Assembly: GCA_964645785.1 (NCBI GenBank)
Contig: CAZYAV010000024.1
Location: 1 to 41,099 of the forward strand
Origin: CALWZE01 sp964645785
GTDB taxonomy: Bacteria > Bacillota > Clostridia > Oscillospirales > Ruminococcaceae
DNA length: 41,099 nt
Direction: 5' to 3'
Shown: in pieces, positions 32,866 to 41,099 of the stretch
How positions within the stretch are numbered: position 1 is the first letter of the stretch
How the letters are laid out: each line of letters begins with the position of its first letter
Position numbers and translations under genes: made by a program
The notes under the pieces: generated by a model
Seen by the model: the letters and a program-made list of their open reading frames with translations, nothing else
What the model was told of the DNA's origin: nothing
The model's database searches: none

Positions 32866-35499
32866 ATGGAATGGACAGGACTGAACGACCTGCGCGAAAA
32901 GTTTCTGCGCTTTTATCAAAGCAAGGGACATTACCGCATGGACAGCTTTTCTCTTGTGCCGCAGGACGACAAGAGCCTGCTGCTCATCAATTCCGGCATG
33001 GCGCCGCTTAAAAAGTATTTCCTTGGGCAGGCGCACGTGCCGGGCAACCGCGCGACGACCTGCCAGAAATGCATCCGCACACCGGATATCGAAAACGTGG
33101 GCAAAACCGCGCGCCATGGCACCTTTTTTGAGATGCTCGGCAACTTTTCGTTTGCGGATTACTTCAAGCGCGACGCCACCCGCTGGGCGTGGGAGTTTGT
33201 GACCAAGGTCATTGAGATGCCGGTCGACCGGCTGTATGTCTCGGTGTATGAGGAGGACGACGAGGCGTACGATATCTGGACAAAGGAAGTCGGCGTTGCG
33301 CCCGACCACATGGTGCGGCTTGGCCGCGAGGACAACTTCTGGGAGATCGGCTCGGGCCCCTGCGGCCCCTGCTCGGAAATCTACTACGACCGCGGGCCGG
33401 AGCACGGCTGCGGCAAGCCGGACTGCCATGTCGGCTGCGAGTGCGACCGCTTTGTCGAGTTCTGGAACCTCGTGTTTACCCAGTTTATCTCGGACGGCGA
33501 GGGGCATTATGAGCGGATGGAGCGCGGCAATATCGATACCGGCATGGGGCTGGAGCGGCTCGCCTGCATCTGCCAGGATGTCGACAATCTGTTCGAAGTG
33601 GACACGATCCAGAACATCATGAAGCACATCGAGCGGATTGCCGGGGTCAAATATAAAGAGGATTCGGCGGTCGACGTCTCCATCCGGGTCATCACCGACC
33701 ATGTCCGCTCCACCGTGTTTATGGTTGGCGACGGGATCGGCCCGTCCAACAACGGGCGGGGCTATGTGCTGCGCCGGCTGCTGCGCCGGGCTGCGCGCCA
33801 CGGCCGGCTGCTCGGCATCAAGCGGCCGTTCCTGTACGAGGTGGCGGACACGGTCATCAACGAGAACATCACGGCCTACCCGAACCTTGCGGAGAACCGG
33901 GAATACATTACGCGGGTCATCAAGGCGGAAGAGGAGACCTTCGCCAAGACGATCGACCAGGGCAGCCAGCTGCTGTCGGATATCCTGGACGAGATGACGA
34001 AGGCTGGCGAAACCGTACTTTCGGGCGCACGGGCGTTCAAGCTGAACGACACCTACGGCTTCCCGATCGACCTGACCCGCGAAATCGCCGCCGAGCGGGG
34101 CATCACGGTCGACGAGGAGGGCTTTAAGGCAGAGCTTGCGCAGCAGAAAAAGCGCGGCCGCGAGGACACGCTGAAGAAAAAGATATCCTGGGAAAGCGAC
34201 CTGTTCAAGGGGCTGGAAATCAAGAGCGAATTTGTCGGCTATGATACGCTGGAGGCCGAGGGGAAGCTCGAATTCCTCGTCTCGAACGGCGAACCGGTCA
34301 AGACGGCCTCGGAGGGGGAGGAGGTCAAGCTCATCCTTGACGTGACCCCGTTTTACGCCGAGAGCGGCGGCCAGGTTGGCGATACCGGCGTGATGACCAC
34401 CGGCGCGGCGACCGTGCAGATTACCGACTGCCAGAAGACGAACGAGGGCTTTTATGTGCACACCGGCGTCGTGACCGGCGGCATGATCGAGTTGGGCGAC
34501 ACCCTCAGGGCGTCGGTTGACCCCGCCGCGCGCCATGCGACCATGCGCAACCACACGGCCACCCATCTGCTCCAGGCGGCGCTGCGCGCCGTGCTGGGCG
34601 ACCATGTCCATCAGGCGGGCAGCTACTACGACCCGCATCGCCTGCGGTTCGACTTTGCCCATTACGAGGCGATGACCCGCGAGGAGCTCGCGCAGGTTGA
34701 GCGGATGGTCAATGAAAAGATTCTGGCGGCCATCCCGGTCGAACACAAGGTCATGCCGATTGAAGAGGCGAAAAAGGCGGGCGCGATGGCGCTGTTTGGG
34801 GAAAAATACGGCGACATTGTGCGGGTAATCGACGTGCCGGGCTTTTCGATGGAATTCTGCGGCGGCACCCACGTGCACAATACGGCCGAGCTGGGGCTGT
34901 TCCGGATCCTGAGCGAGAGCTCGGTTGCGGCGGGCGTGCGCCGCATCGAGGCAACCACCGGTTTCGGCGTGCTGGCGCTGCTGGACGAGCAGAAGGCGCT
35001 GCTGGAGGAGACCGCGGCGGTGCTTAAGCTTGCAAACACGGCGGAGCTGCCCGCAAAGGCGCAGTCGGTTTCGGCGGCGCTCAAGGCGGCCGAGCAGGAG
35101 GTCGGCAGGCTGAACGCCCGAATGGCGAGCGCGTCGCTCGGCGAGATTGAAAGCGGCGCGGTGCAGGTCGGCGGGCTGCTGGTTATGACCGCGAAGCTGG
35201 AGGAGGCAAAGGCCGACGCGCTCAAGACGACGGCCGACGCGCTCAAGGCAAAGACGCCGAACGGCGTGGCGGTGCTCGCCTCGGTTGCGGACGGCAAGGT
35301 GACCCTTTGCGCGGCCTGCGGCGCGCAGGCGGTCGCGGCGGGCGTCCGGGCGGGCGACGTCGTCAAAAAAGTCGCCGGGCTGCTCGGCGGTTCGGGCGGC
35401 GGCAAGCCGGATCTCGCGATGGCGGGCGCAAAGGACGCGTCCGGGCTGGACGCGGCGCTCGGCCGGGCGGCGGAGATTGTCGGAGGGCTGCTGGGCTGA
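32866..35499 (+). CDS. alaS: Alanyl-tRNA synthetase
   Basis: 877 aa, the family's normal length, ATG at 32866. Class II aminoacylation domain begins WTGLNDLREKFLRFYQSKGHYRMDSFSLVPQDDKSLLLINSGMAPLKKYFLG. Motif 2 region CIRTPDIENVGKTARHGTFFEMLGNFSFADYF and FWNLVFTQF follow, then RGYVLRRLLRRAARHGRLLG. The editing domain carries the zinc-site motifs HTATHLL at about 563-569 and CGGTHV at about 665-670, which deacylate Ser/Gly-tRNA-Ala. The C-Ala region ends in GGKPDLAMAGAKD. Charges tRNA-Ala in the cytoplasm; expression should respond to tRNA-Ala charging through the T-box. Confidence 0.97.
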   Translation: MEWTGLNDLREKFLRFYQSKGHYRMDSFSLVPQDDKSLLLINSGMAPLKKYFLGQAHVPGNRATTCQKCIRTPDIENVGKTARHGTFFEMLGNFSFADYFKRDATRWAWEFVTKVIEMPVDRLYVSVYEEDDEAYDIWTKEVGVAPDHMVRLGREDNFWEIGSGPCGPCSEIYYDRGPEHGCGKPDCHVGCECDRFVEFWNLVFTQFISDGEGHYERMERGNIDTGMGLERLACICQDVDNLFEVDTIQNIMKHIERIAGVKYKEDSAVDVSIRVITDHVRSTVFMVGDGIGPSNNGRGYVLRRLLRRAARHGRLLGIKRPFLYEVADTVINENITAYPNLAENREYITRVIKAEEETFAKTIDQGSQLLSDILDEMTKAGETVLSGARAFKLNDTYGFPIDLTREIAAERGITVDEEGFKAELAQQKKRGREDTLKKKISWESDLFKGLEIKSEFVGYDTLEAEGKLEFLVSNGEPVKTASEGEEVKLILDVTPFYAESGGQVGDTGVMTTGAATVQITDCQKTNEGFYVHTGVVTGGMIELGDTLRASVDPAARHATMRNHTATHLLQAALRAVLGDHVHQAGSYYDPHRLRFDFAHYEAMTREELAQVERMVNEKILAAIPVEHKVMPIEEAKKAGAMALFGEKYGDIVRVIDVPGFSMEFCGGTHVHNTAELGLFRILSESSVAAGVRRIEATTGFGVLALLDEQKALLEETAAVLKLANTAELPAKAQSVSAALKAAEQEVGRLNARMASASLGEIESGAVQVGGLLVMTAKLEEAKADALKTTADALKAKTPNGVAVLASVADGKVTLCAACGAQAVAAGVRAGDVVKKVAGLLGGSGGGKPDLAMAGAKDASGLDAALGRAAEIVGGLLG

Positions 35500-35606
35500 G
35501 CCCTGCGCCGCCGGCGGGCGGAACCGGTATTGTTCAATCACCCGGGCGGGTGAAAACGGGCTCCGCACTCCGAGCGGGCTGCGGGCAGAAAAAAGGAGGA
35601 GATTCG

Positions 35607-35945
35607 ATGGAAGATTGCCTGTTTTGCAAAATTGCGGCAGGGCAGATCCCGTGCGACAGGGTCTATGAGGACGAGCAGGTGCTGGCGTTCAACGACATTG
35701 ACCCCCAGGCGCCGACCCATTTTCTTGTGATTCCCAAGCGGCACATCGAAAGCTGCGCCGCAATCGACGGGGAAAGCGCCGCCCTAGTCGCGCATATTTT
35801 TGAAGTGATCGCCAAAATCACCCGCGAAAAGGGGATCGAGAGCTTTCGGGTTGTCTCGAACACGGGGGCGCAGGCGGGGCAGAGCGTCCCGCACCTGCAT
35901 TTTCATGTGCTGGCAGGCCGCAGCCTCGCGTGGCCGCCGGGCTGA
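35607..35945 (+). CDS. HIT family protein (HinT-like)
   Basis: 112 aa from ATG at 35607, preceded by AAAAGGAGGA; the longer upstream frame is antiphase to alaS. Begins MEDCLFCKIAAGQIPCDRVYEDEQVLAFNDIDPQAPTHFLVIPKRHI and ends with the histidine triad H96-L-H98-F-H100, preceded by GQSVPHL. HinT proteins hydrolyse phosphoramidates such as aminoacyl-AMP, so its place after a tRNA synthetase gene is apt. CxxC near the N-terminus is the usual zinc-binding start. Confidence 0.95.
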   Translation: MEDCLFCKIAAGQIPCDRVYEDEQVLAFNDIDPQAPTHFLVIPKRHIESCAAIDGESAALVAHIFEVIAKITREKGIESFRVVSNTGAQAGQSVPHLHFHVLAGRSLAWPPG

Positions 35946-35984
35946 TTCGGTTTGCCGGTACGGGTCAACAGCGGGTCAACCGCT

Positions 35985-36013
35985 TTGCAAGGGTCATATG
36001 GGTTAATTATTCA
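35985..36013 (+). promoter_or_regulatory. Possible promoter of the phosphoribosyltransferase gene
   Basis: TTGCAA (35985-35990) and TATTCA (36008-36013) are 17 bases apart. A repeated GGGTCAAC lies at 35962-35979, just upstream; it could be an operator but may be chance. Confidence 0.4.
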
Positions 36014-36030
36014 CACAACAGGAGAGAATC

Positions 36031-36588
36031 ATGGAACAGAAGTATTATGAGCTGCATGTGGCGGGCTGCACCCGCAAGCTGCCGATCTGTAAGGTCAACG
36101 AGGTGATGTCCATCGCGGCGTTTATCATGTTTTCGGACGTCGAAATCACCATCAAATGCGCGGAGGGTCTGCTCAAAAAGGCGCCGGATTTCGACGTGAT
36201 TGTCACGGCGGAGGCGAAGGGGATTCCCCTCGCGTACGAGATGGCGCGCCAGAGCGGAAAGCCCTATGTCGCCTGCCGCAAGATGAGCAAGCTGTACATG
36301 ACCGACCCGGTCATGGTAGAGGTGCAGTCCATCACGACGGCGCGCAAGCAGACCCTGTATCTTGACCGCCACGAGATGGACGACATAAAGGGGAAAAAGG
36401 TGCTGATTGTGGACGACGTCATCAGCACGGGCGGTTCGCTGTATGCGCTGGAGAGCATCGTGAACAAGGCCGGCGGCAACATCGTCGGCAAATGCGCCGT
36501 GCTCGCCGAGGGGGTCGCGAGCGAGCGGGAGGACATCTTCTTCCTCGAGGTGCTGCCGACCTTCAACACCAAGGATTATTTCGACTGA
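36031..36588 (+). CDS. apt: Purine-type phosphoribosyltransferase (Apt-like)
   Basis: 185 aa, ATG at 36031 with AGGAG upstream. Type I PRTase fold: DVIVTAEAKGIPLAYEMARQSGKPYVACRKMSK and the PRPP-binding loop VLIVDDVISTGGS at about 124-136. These enzymes join a purine base to PRPP, giving the nucleotide and pyrophosphate. Its size and the 'EAKGIPLA' and 'CRK' patterns match adenine/xanthine-type PRTases; substrate (adenine versus xanthine) is not settled by sequence alone. Confidence 0.85.
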   Translation: MEQKYYELHVAGCTRKLPICKVNEVMSIAAFIMFSDVEITIKCAEGLLKKAPDFDVIVTAEAKGIPLAYEMARQSGKPYVACRKMSKLYMTDPVMVEVQSITTARKQTLYLDRHEMDDIKGKKVLIVDDVISTGGSLYALESIVNKAGGNIVGKCAVLAEGVASEREDIFFLEVLPTFNTKDYFD

Positions 36589-36662
36589 GCCGCCGCGGCG
36601 GCTTTAAAGGCCGGAAGAGCCGCGCCCATCTCGCATTCGAGCACGAACAGAGGGTTATTCGC

Positions 36663-38573
36663 ATGAAAAGACCGCTTGCCGCAGTTGGAACCACGATTCT
36701 GCTGGCGCTGGCGGTCTTTTGCGCGCTGCCTGCCGGTTGGCCGGTTTATCTTGCGGGTCTGTTTGGGGCTGCGGCTGTCTGTGTGCTGTGCCTGCGCGGC
36801 AGGGTGACGCTGCCGGTTCGGGTTGTCCTGTGCGCGCTTGCGGCGGCCGCGCTGCTGTTTGCGGCCTGTGAGCTGCGGCAGAACAGCCTGGCGCGGCGGG
36901 TCTGCGGCCGGCGCTGGGAGGCGGAGTTCTGCGTTGAACGCTGTGTGCAGTATGAGGCGGACTGCCTGGTCGTGGCGTCGGTACGCCGGTTGGATGGGGA
37001 ACGGGTGCGCGGCCTGACCGTGCGCTTTTACCGCGACGATCCCCTGTCCGTGGGCGCGGTGTATTCCGCACAGCTGCGCCTTTGGGAAAGCGCGGAGCTT
37101 GCCCAAACGGTTTCCGTGCGCGCCTACCTGCTTGCGGAACCGGCGCGCACGGGGGAGAGCTGGAGGTTTTATCTTGACCGGTTCGGGGCGCAGGTGCGCG
37201 GCAATCTGCTGCGCTATCTCGGCGCGCCGGAGGGATCGCTGATCGGCGCGATGCTGACCGGCGAACGGGACAATCTGCCGGACACGGTCAGCCGCGACCT
37301 GACCCGCAGCGGGATCGGGCATATCCTCGCGGTATCCGGGCTGCATGTGTCCATCCTGCTCGGCTTCGCCGCGAAGCTGTGCGGCGCAAAGGGAGACCGC
37401 CGCTTTGCCCGCTTTGCCGCAACCGGCCTGTTCGGGCTGCTGCTGGCGCTTGTTTATGGCGGCAGGCCGTCGGTTGTGCGCGCTGTTTTGATGAATTGGC
37501 TGGTGCAGGGCGCGCAGGCGGCCAACCGGGAAAGCGATCCCTTTACCTCCCTTGCGGCCGCGGCGCTTGTGATTCTGCTGCCCAGCCCGAAAACGGCGGG
37601 TGAGCTGGGCTTTCTGCTCTCGTTCAGCAGCTGCTTTGCGCTGTGCGTCGCGGCGCCGGCGCTGCAGGCGAAGGTTGCCGCCCGCAAGGGCAGGCCGCTG
37701 GGCAAAGCCGCTGCGGCGGTGGTCTCCTCCTGCTGTGTGAGCGTGTTGACCTTTCCCGTCCTTGTGCTGTGCGGCATGACCGTCTCGCTTGTCGCGCCGC
37801 TCGCCAATCTGCTGCTGCTCTGCTTTGTTGCGCCGATGCTCTGTTTTGGGCTGGTGATCGGGCTGTTCGGCGGGATCGGCCTGCTGGCGCCGCTCTTTTA
37901 TCTCGCCGCGCTGGCGGCCGGTGTGTGCGCAAAGCTGCTGCTTTTGGGCGCGCATCTGTTTAGCGCAATCCCGTTTGCCGCCGTTCACTTTTCGGACGGC
38001 TTTACCCGCATCTGGGCGGTTTTCGCAATCGCGGCGGTTCTTGTGGCCGCCGTGCGGGGCAGGCGCGCCCGGCTTGGGTTCACGGCGGCCTGCATTGTGC
38101 TTTCGCTGGCAACCGGCATCGCGGTCAAGGCGGCCGTGCTGGCGCGGCGAACCCAGATATATCCCTGCGGGGATTTTGCGGTGGTCTGCGTCGGGCAGGG
38201 CAGGGCGGCCGCCATCCTGCGCCGTCAGCCGGGCGAGGCGCAGCAAGAGGAGCTGAGCGACTGGTGCGCCGTGCGGTTCCTGCCGCAGCCGGAATGTGTT
38301 ATACTGTTGGAGAACATCGGAATTGCCCGCCCGCAGACGGCGCTTGCGGGTCTGTCGGTGCGGCCGCTTGGGGCGGACAGGGCGGAGATTTCGACATGCG
38401 GCGCGGTGCTTGTCGCGCAGTTTGGGTATACCGTGACCATCCTTGACGAAAACGGGGAGCCGGTGGCGGATACGGCGCGGGGCGTCGGGTTCGCGGATAC
38501 GGAGATGCAGCCGAATTGCGCGGTCTATATCGCGCAGGACGGCAGCTACAGCGTGGTGAGGGAATATGATTAA
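36663..38573 (+). CDS. comEC: ComEC/Rec2-type protein with degenerate C-terminal domain
   Basis: 636 aa from ATG at 36663; the frame upstream overlaps apt out of phase. N-terminal TM helices and an OB-like DUF4131 part (LTVRFYRDDPLSVGAVYSAQLRLWE) lead to the Competence domain: LIGAMLTGERDNLPDTVSRDLTRSGIGHILAVSGLHVSILLGF, then PSVVRAVLMNWLV and many TM helices. ComEC forms the DNA-uptake channel. The C-terminal metallo-beta-lactamase-like nuclease domain normally begins DVGQGD and has an HxHxDH site. Here the start reads VVCVGQGRAAAI and no HxHxDH is visible, so this part is short and probably inactive. Overlaps holA by eight bases. Confidence 0.88.
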   Translation: MKRPLAAVGTTILLALAVFCALPAGWPVYLAGLFGAAAVCVLCLRGRVTLPVRVVLCALAAAALLFAACELRQNSLARRVCGRRWEAEFCVERCVQYEADCLVVASVRRLDGERVRGLTVRFYRDDPLSVGAVYSAQLRLWESAELAQTVSVRAYLLAEPARTGESWRFYLDRFGAQVRGNLLRYLGAPEGSLIGAMLTGERDNLPDTVSRDLTRSGIGHILAVSGLHVSILLGFAAKLCGAKGDRRFARFAATGLFGLLLALVYGGRPSVVRAVLMNWLVQGAQAANRESDPFTSLAAAALVILLPSPKTAGELGFLLSFSSCFALCVAAPALQAKVAARKGRPLGKAAAAVVSSCCVSVLTFPVLVLCGMTVSLVAPLANLLLLCFVAPMLCFGLVIGLFGGIGLLAPLFYLAALAAGVCAKLLLLGAHLFSAIPFAAVHFSDGFTRIWAVFAIAAVLVAAVRGRRARLGFTAACIVLSLATGIAVKAAVLARRTQIYPCGDFAVVCVGQGRAAAILRRQPGEAQQEELSDWCAVRFLPQPECVILLENIGIARPQTALAGLSVRPLGADRAEISTCGAVLVAQFGYTVTILDENGEPVADTARGVGFADTEMQPNCAVYIAQDGSYSVVREYD

Positions 38574-39603
38574 ACTGGACGACCGGACACTGGACGGCGC
38601 GCTTGCGAAAAACGGGCTGTGTCCCCTGTATTATATAACCGGCAACGACGAATATCTGCTTGACCGCTGTGTTGGCAGGGTGCTGAAAGCGGCGCTCGGC
38701 GGGGACGCCGAGGGGCTTACCCGGCTGGACGCGGCCAAAAGCACGGACGAGGAGATCGAGCAGCCCTTTTACACCTGCTCTTTCCTGGGCGCGCGGCGGG
38801 TTCTGCTTTTTGACGGGTTTGACCCGGGTGCAATCGGCAAGGTGCGCGCGGAGCTGTTTGCCCAGCTGCTGCGGGAAATCCCCGAGGACATCACGGTGGT
38901 GTTCAAACAGTTTGTGCCGGACGGGCGGTTCAGCGTGTCCAAAAAGGCCGAGGCCTTTGCGGCCAACTGCCCGGACGCGGCGCTCGTCGTCGCCGCGGCG
39001 AAAAAGGGGTACGCGCTGGAGGCGTATATCGAGGGTATCATCAAGGGGCAGGGCTGCACGGCGCGCGGCGAGGTCGTCAAACGGATTGTCGAGCTTTGCG
39101 GGGACGACCTGATGCTCATCAGCGGGGAGATTGCCAAGCTGGCCGCGCGCGCGGATTACGGCGAAATCACCCTACAGCACGTCGAGACGCTCTGTGTGCG
39201 CACGGCGGAGGCCGGCGTGTACGATATGATCTCCAAAATCGAGCGCAAGGACGTGCGCGGCGCGCTGCTGGCGCTGGAGACCATGCTGGACGACCGCACC
39301 CCGCCGCTCGCGATTACGGCGGCGCTCAACACCGCATTCATCAACTATTACCGCGCGCGCCTTGCGCGGGACAAGGGGCTTTCCCAAAAGACGCTGTTTG
39401 ACCTGTTTGACTATAAATCGGGCGACCGCAAGGTCGGGATTGCGTATGAGCGGTGCGCGCGGTTCTCGGCCGCGCAGCTGGAAAAGATGGTCGCGCTGCT
39501 CTGCGAGCTGGATCTGAAGCTCAAGGGCTCGGCGGTGGACGAGCGTATTCTGATTGAGCAGTATGTCTCCCGGCTGGCGCTTGCGGCGGGAGGGACGAGA
39601 TGA
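38566..39603 (+). CDS. holA: DNA polymerase III subunit delta
   Basis: 345 aa, ATG at 38566 inside the end of comEC. Clamp-loader delta: PLYYITGNDEYLLDRCVGRVLKAALGG at the N-terminus, then CSFLGARRVLLFDGFD, MLISGEIAKLAARAD and KIERKDVRGALLALETMLDDRTPPLAITAALNTAFINYYRARLARDKGLSQKTL. It opens the sliding clamp for loading onto primed DNA. The comEC-holA order is conserved in Firmicutes. Its stop overlaps the next start in ATGA (39600-39603). Confidence 0.95.
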   Translation: MIKLDDRTLDGALAKNGLCPLYYITGNDEYLLDRCVGRVLKAALGGDAEGLTRLDAAKSTDEEIEQPFYTCSFLGARRVLLFDGFDPGAIGKVRAELFAQLLREIPEDITVVFKQFVPDGRFSVSKKAEAFAANCPDAALVVAAAKKGYALEAYIEGIIKGQGCTARGEVVKRIVELCGDDLMLISGEIAKLAARADYGEITLQHVETLCVRTAEAGVYDMISKIERKDVRGALLALETMLDDRTPPLAITAALNTAFINYYRARLARDKGLSQKTLFDLFDYKSGDRKVGIAYERCARFSAAQLEKMVALLCELDLKLKGSAVDERILIEQYVSRLALAAGGTR

Positions 39604-40247
39604 TCCGAACCGAGCGCGCCGTCGTCGTGGAGGGGCGGTATGACAAAAGCAGGCTGGAGGGAATCGTAGACGGGCTGATCCTCACGACGGACGGCTTCAA
39701 CATCTTCCGGGACAGGGACAAGCAGGCGCTTTTTCGGCGGCTGGGGCGGGAGACGGGGCTGATTGTGTTGACGGACAGCGACGACGCGGGCTTTAAGATC
39801 CGCAAATACGTCGAGGATCTGGCCGGGCGGGAGAATGTCCTGCACGCCTATATCCCCGAGCGGCCGGGCAAGGAGCGCAGGAAGCCCCGCGCCGGGGCGG
39901 CCGGCCTGCTGGGGGTCGAGGGGCTGGACACCGCCCTTATCGAGTCCGCGCTGCGCGACGCGCTCACACAGGCGCAGCCCGCCGCTGCGGGAACCGGCGC
40001 CGCCGACGCAGCAAAGCCGGACGGCGCCCCGCAGACCCGCTTGATTACGGCCGCCGACCTGTGCGAGGACGGGCTGAACGGGTGCGCCGGCGCGCGCGCG
40101 CGGCGGGAACGCTTTTTGCGCATGGCCGAGCTGCCGACCCGCCTGTCCACCAACGCGCTGCTTGCGCTGCTCAACCGGCTGGTGGGATATGCGGGCTACA
40201 AGGTGCTGGTGCGCGCGCTGGAGCAGGCGGAGGAGAGCGCGCCGTAA
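39600..40247 (+). CDS. rnmV: RNase M5 / DUF4093 Toprim protein
   Basis: 215 aa, ATG at 39600, coupled to holA. Toprim domain with catalytic Glu at about 11 (RAVVVEGRYDKSRLEG), DGLILTTDGFNIFRD, and the DxD motif in VLTDSDDAGFKIRKYVE. HAYIPERPGKERRKPRAGAAGLLGVEGLDTALIESAL is typical of RNase M5 and the DUF4093 branch of Clostridia. RNase M5 trims the 5S rRNA precursor. A Pro/Ala-rich linker of about 25 residues follows, then a C-terminal helical domain (TAADLCEDGLNGCAGARARRERFLRMAELP). Confidence 0.88.
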   Translation: MIRTERAVVVEGRYDKSRLEGIVDGLILTTDGFNIFRDRDKQALFRRLGRETGLIVLTDSDDAGFKIRKYVEDLAGRENVLHAYIPERPGKERRKPRAGAAGLLGVEGLDTALIESALRDALTQAQPAAAGTGAADAAKPDGAPQTRLITAADLCEDGLNGCAGARARRERFLRMAELPTRLSTNALLALLNRLVGYAGYKVLVRALEQAEESAP

Positions 40248-40476
40248 CCCGCGCGGCGCTTAAGGGCCGGCTTGGCCGGCTGCAAAGGCAGGCCGGGCGC
40301 TGCCGCACGGGTTCGGGAATATCCCGCCGTGGGGCAAAGGAAATTCCGCAAAGCGGCCCGCATACAAACGCGCGCGCAAACCCGGGGAAAAGAACAGGGC
40401 GCGGTCGGCGCCTTTATGACCGAATTACAATCAGACCGCAAAACGCACGGCCTGGGACAGAGAAAGGAGCACGGAT

Positions 40477-40728
40477 ATGCTGGAATACAAATTCGACACG
40501 CAGATGCTGATTGCGGGGGAGGATCTGGACGAAGACGTCATCAACGACTACATCAGGGCGAATTTCAAAGGGGACAGCCTGCTCGCAATCGGCGATCCCG
40601 ACCTGATCAAAATCCATTTTCACACAAACGAGCCGTGGAAGGTGCTGGAATACGCCGCCTCGCTCGGCGACGTCCACGATGTTGTGATTGAGAACATGGA
40701 GCGGCAGGCAAACGGCCTGAAGGGCTGA
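40477..40728 (+). CDS. Stand-alone FakA C-terminal-like protein (DAK2-fusion 'YloV' tail)
   Basis: 83 aa, ATG at 40477 behind AAAGGAG. LDEDVINDYIRANFKGDSLLAIGDPDLIKIHFHTNEPWKVLEYAASLGDVHDVVIENMERQ matches the part of FakA/YloV that follows the DAK2 kinase domain (the 'GDSL-V--DD--KVH-HTN-P--VL-YA---G----I-IDNM' block). FakA phosphorylates fatty acids bound to FakB. Here this block is a complete short gene with its own ribosome site and no DAK2 domain upstream, so it cannot be a kinase alone. It could regulate a full FakA encoded elsewhere. Confidence 0.78.
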   Translation: MLEYKFDTQMLIAGEDLDEDVINDYIRANFKGDSLLAIGDPDLIKIHFHTNEPWKVLEYAASLGDVHDVVIENMERQANGLKG

Positions 40729-40888
40729 GCGGCGGCGCACCAGGCTGCCCGCGGAACAGCCCGGCGCAACCGGCTGTTTTCCGCCGCGGGGGAGCCCCCT
40801 CTTTTATCCGGTGCGACGGGTCGGGGCGGCTTTTTGCCTGCCCGTACCGGCAAAAACCGCCCAGCCGCGGGCGGATTGGGCAGAGGGC
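40729..40888. other. Intergenic with a hairpin before rpsB
   Basis: GGGCGGCTTTTTGCC (40824-40838) pairs with GGCAAAAACCGCCC (40849-40862) around a ten-base loop. It has no T-tail but may end upstream transcription. Nothing else is seen here. Confidence 0.5.
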
Positions 40889-40917
40889 TTGCATTTTTTT
40901 CTCATCCATGCTACAAT
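40889..40917 (+). promoter_or_regulatory. rpsB: Promoter of rpsB
   Basis: TTGCAT (40889-40894) and TACAAT (40912-40917) with a 17-base spacer. The leader to the start codon at 41041 is about 115 bases long, with AAGGAG at 41025-41030. It may hold the ribosomal-protein autoregulation site, but no specific motif was identified. Confidence 0.8.
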
Positions 40918-41040
40918 AATTCGGCAATTCGCACGCATATCATGTGCGCGGCGGGTGTTCGCAACCCTGCAAAGGGGCGGATGCCGCGCAATGAGATGTG
41001 CGGAGGACAAAAACAAAAACACACAAGGAGACACAAAACT

Positions 41041-41099
41041 ATGGCAGTCGTATCCATGAAACAGCTTCTGGAAGCGGGCGTGCATTTCGGCCATCAGAC
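41041..41099 (+). CDS. rpsB: 30S ribosomal protein S2, 5' end, cut by window edge
   Basis: ATG at 41041 starts MAVVSMKQLLEAGVHFGHQ, the characteristic beginning of ribosomal protein S2, which binds the small subunit near the platform. Only the first 19 complete codons are inside the window. tsf (elongation factor Ts) usually follows rpsB in Firmicutes but lies outside. Confidence 0.95.
   Translation, partial: MAVVSMKQLLEAGVHFGHQ

Noticed and set aside
32818..35568. 916-codon minus-strand frame
   Set aside because: Antisense of alaS in high-GC DNA; composition (Arg/His/Ala-rich) is typical of a shadow frame.

Overview
The window looks like a chromosomal segment of a Gram-positive Clostridia member, probably near Oscillospiraceae. 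This is inferred from gene content only: an alanyl-tRNA synthetase under a T-box, a DUF4093-type RNase M5, a DUF5685 gene, FeoAB, PotABCD, and a stand-alone FakA-C-like protein. There is no rRNA or tRNA gene to fix the taxonomy. Two compositional regimes meet near 18.3-19.3 kb. Bases 1-18.2 kb are clearly AT-richer, and bases 18.4-41 kb are GC-rich housekeeping DNA.

Region A (1-1327) starts with the 5' part of a decayed IS110-family transposase on the minus strand, running off the left edge, followed by about 1 kb of AT-rich DNA without a convincing gene. Region B (1328-18231) is the unusual part. A monocistronic membrane-anchored protein with its own promoter and terminator is followed by ten closely spaced or overlapping genes on the plus strand. 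In order these are an SPFH protein with a double zinc ribbon, a four-TM protein, a zinc-ribbon/helical-repeat protein, a HerA/DUF87-type ATPase, an acidic-repeat protein ending in an HNH-like 'SHH' domain, two paralogous coiled-coil/TPR-like/TM-hairpin proteins, a 63-aa protein, a 160-aa protein, a Ycf46-like AAA+ ATPase, and a third TM-hairpin paralog. I do not recognise this set as a named system. It reads as a membrane-bound, two-ATPase machine with a possible nuclease effector.

Region C (18232-19323) holds a long hairpin, a decayed 3' fragment of a yfhO-like gene, a strong promoter and a structured leader. Region D (19324-23231) is a potABCD polyamine-type ABC transporter ending in an intrinsic terminator. 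Region E (23728-25788, minus strand) is a tight three-gene operon: DUF5685, a degenerate J-domain protein and a small membrane protein. Region F has a divergent NodB-type deacetylase (minus) and feoA-feoB followed by a class B PBP (plus), with a convergent MFS transporter (minus). Region G (32499-40728) is housekeeping: T-box-alaS, a HIT protein, a phosphoribosyltransferase, a comEC variant, holA, RNase M5 and a FakA-C-like protein. The window ends 59 bases into rpsB, behind a near-consensus promoter.

All family calls were made by reading motifs, without database searches.
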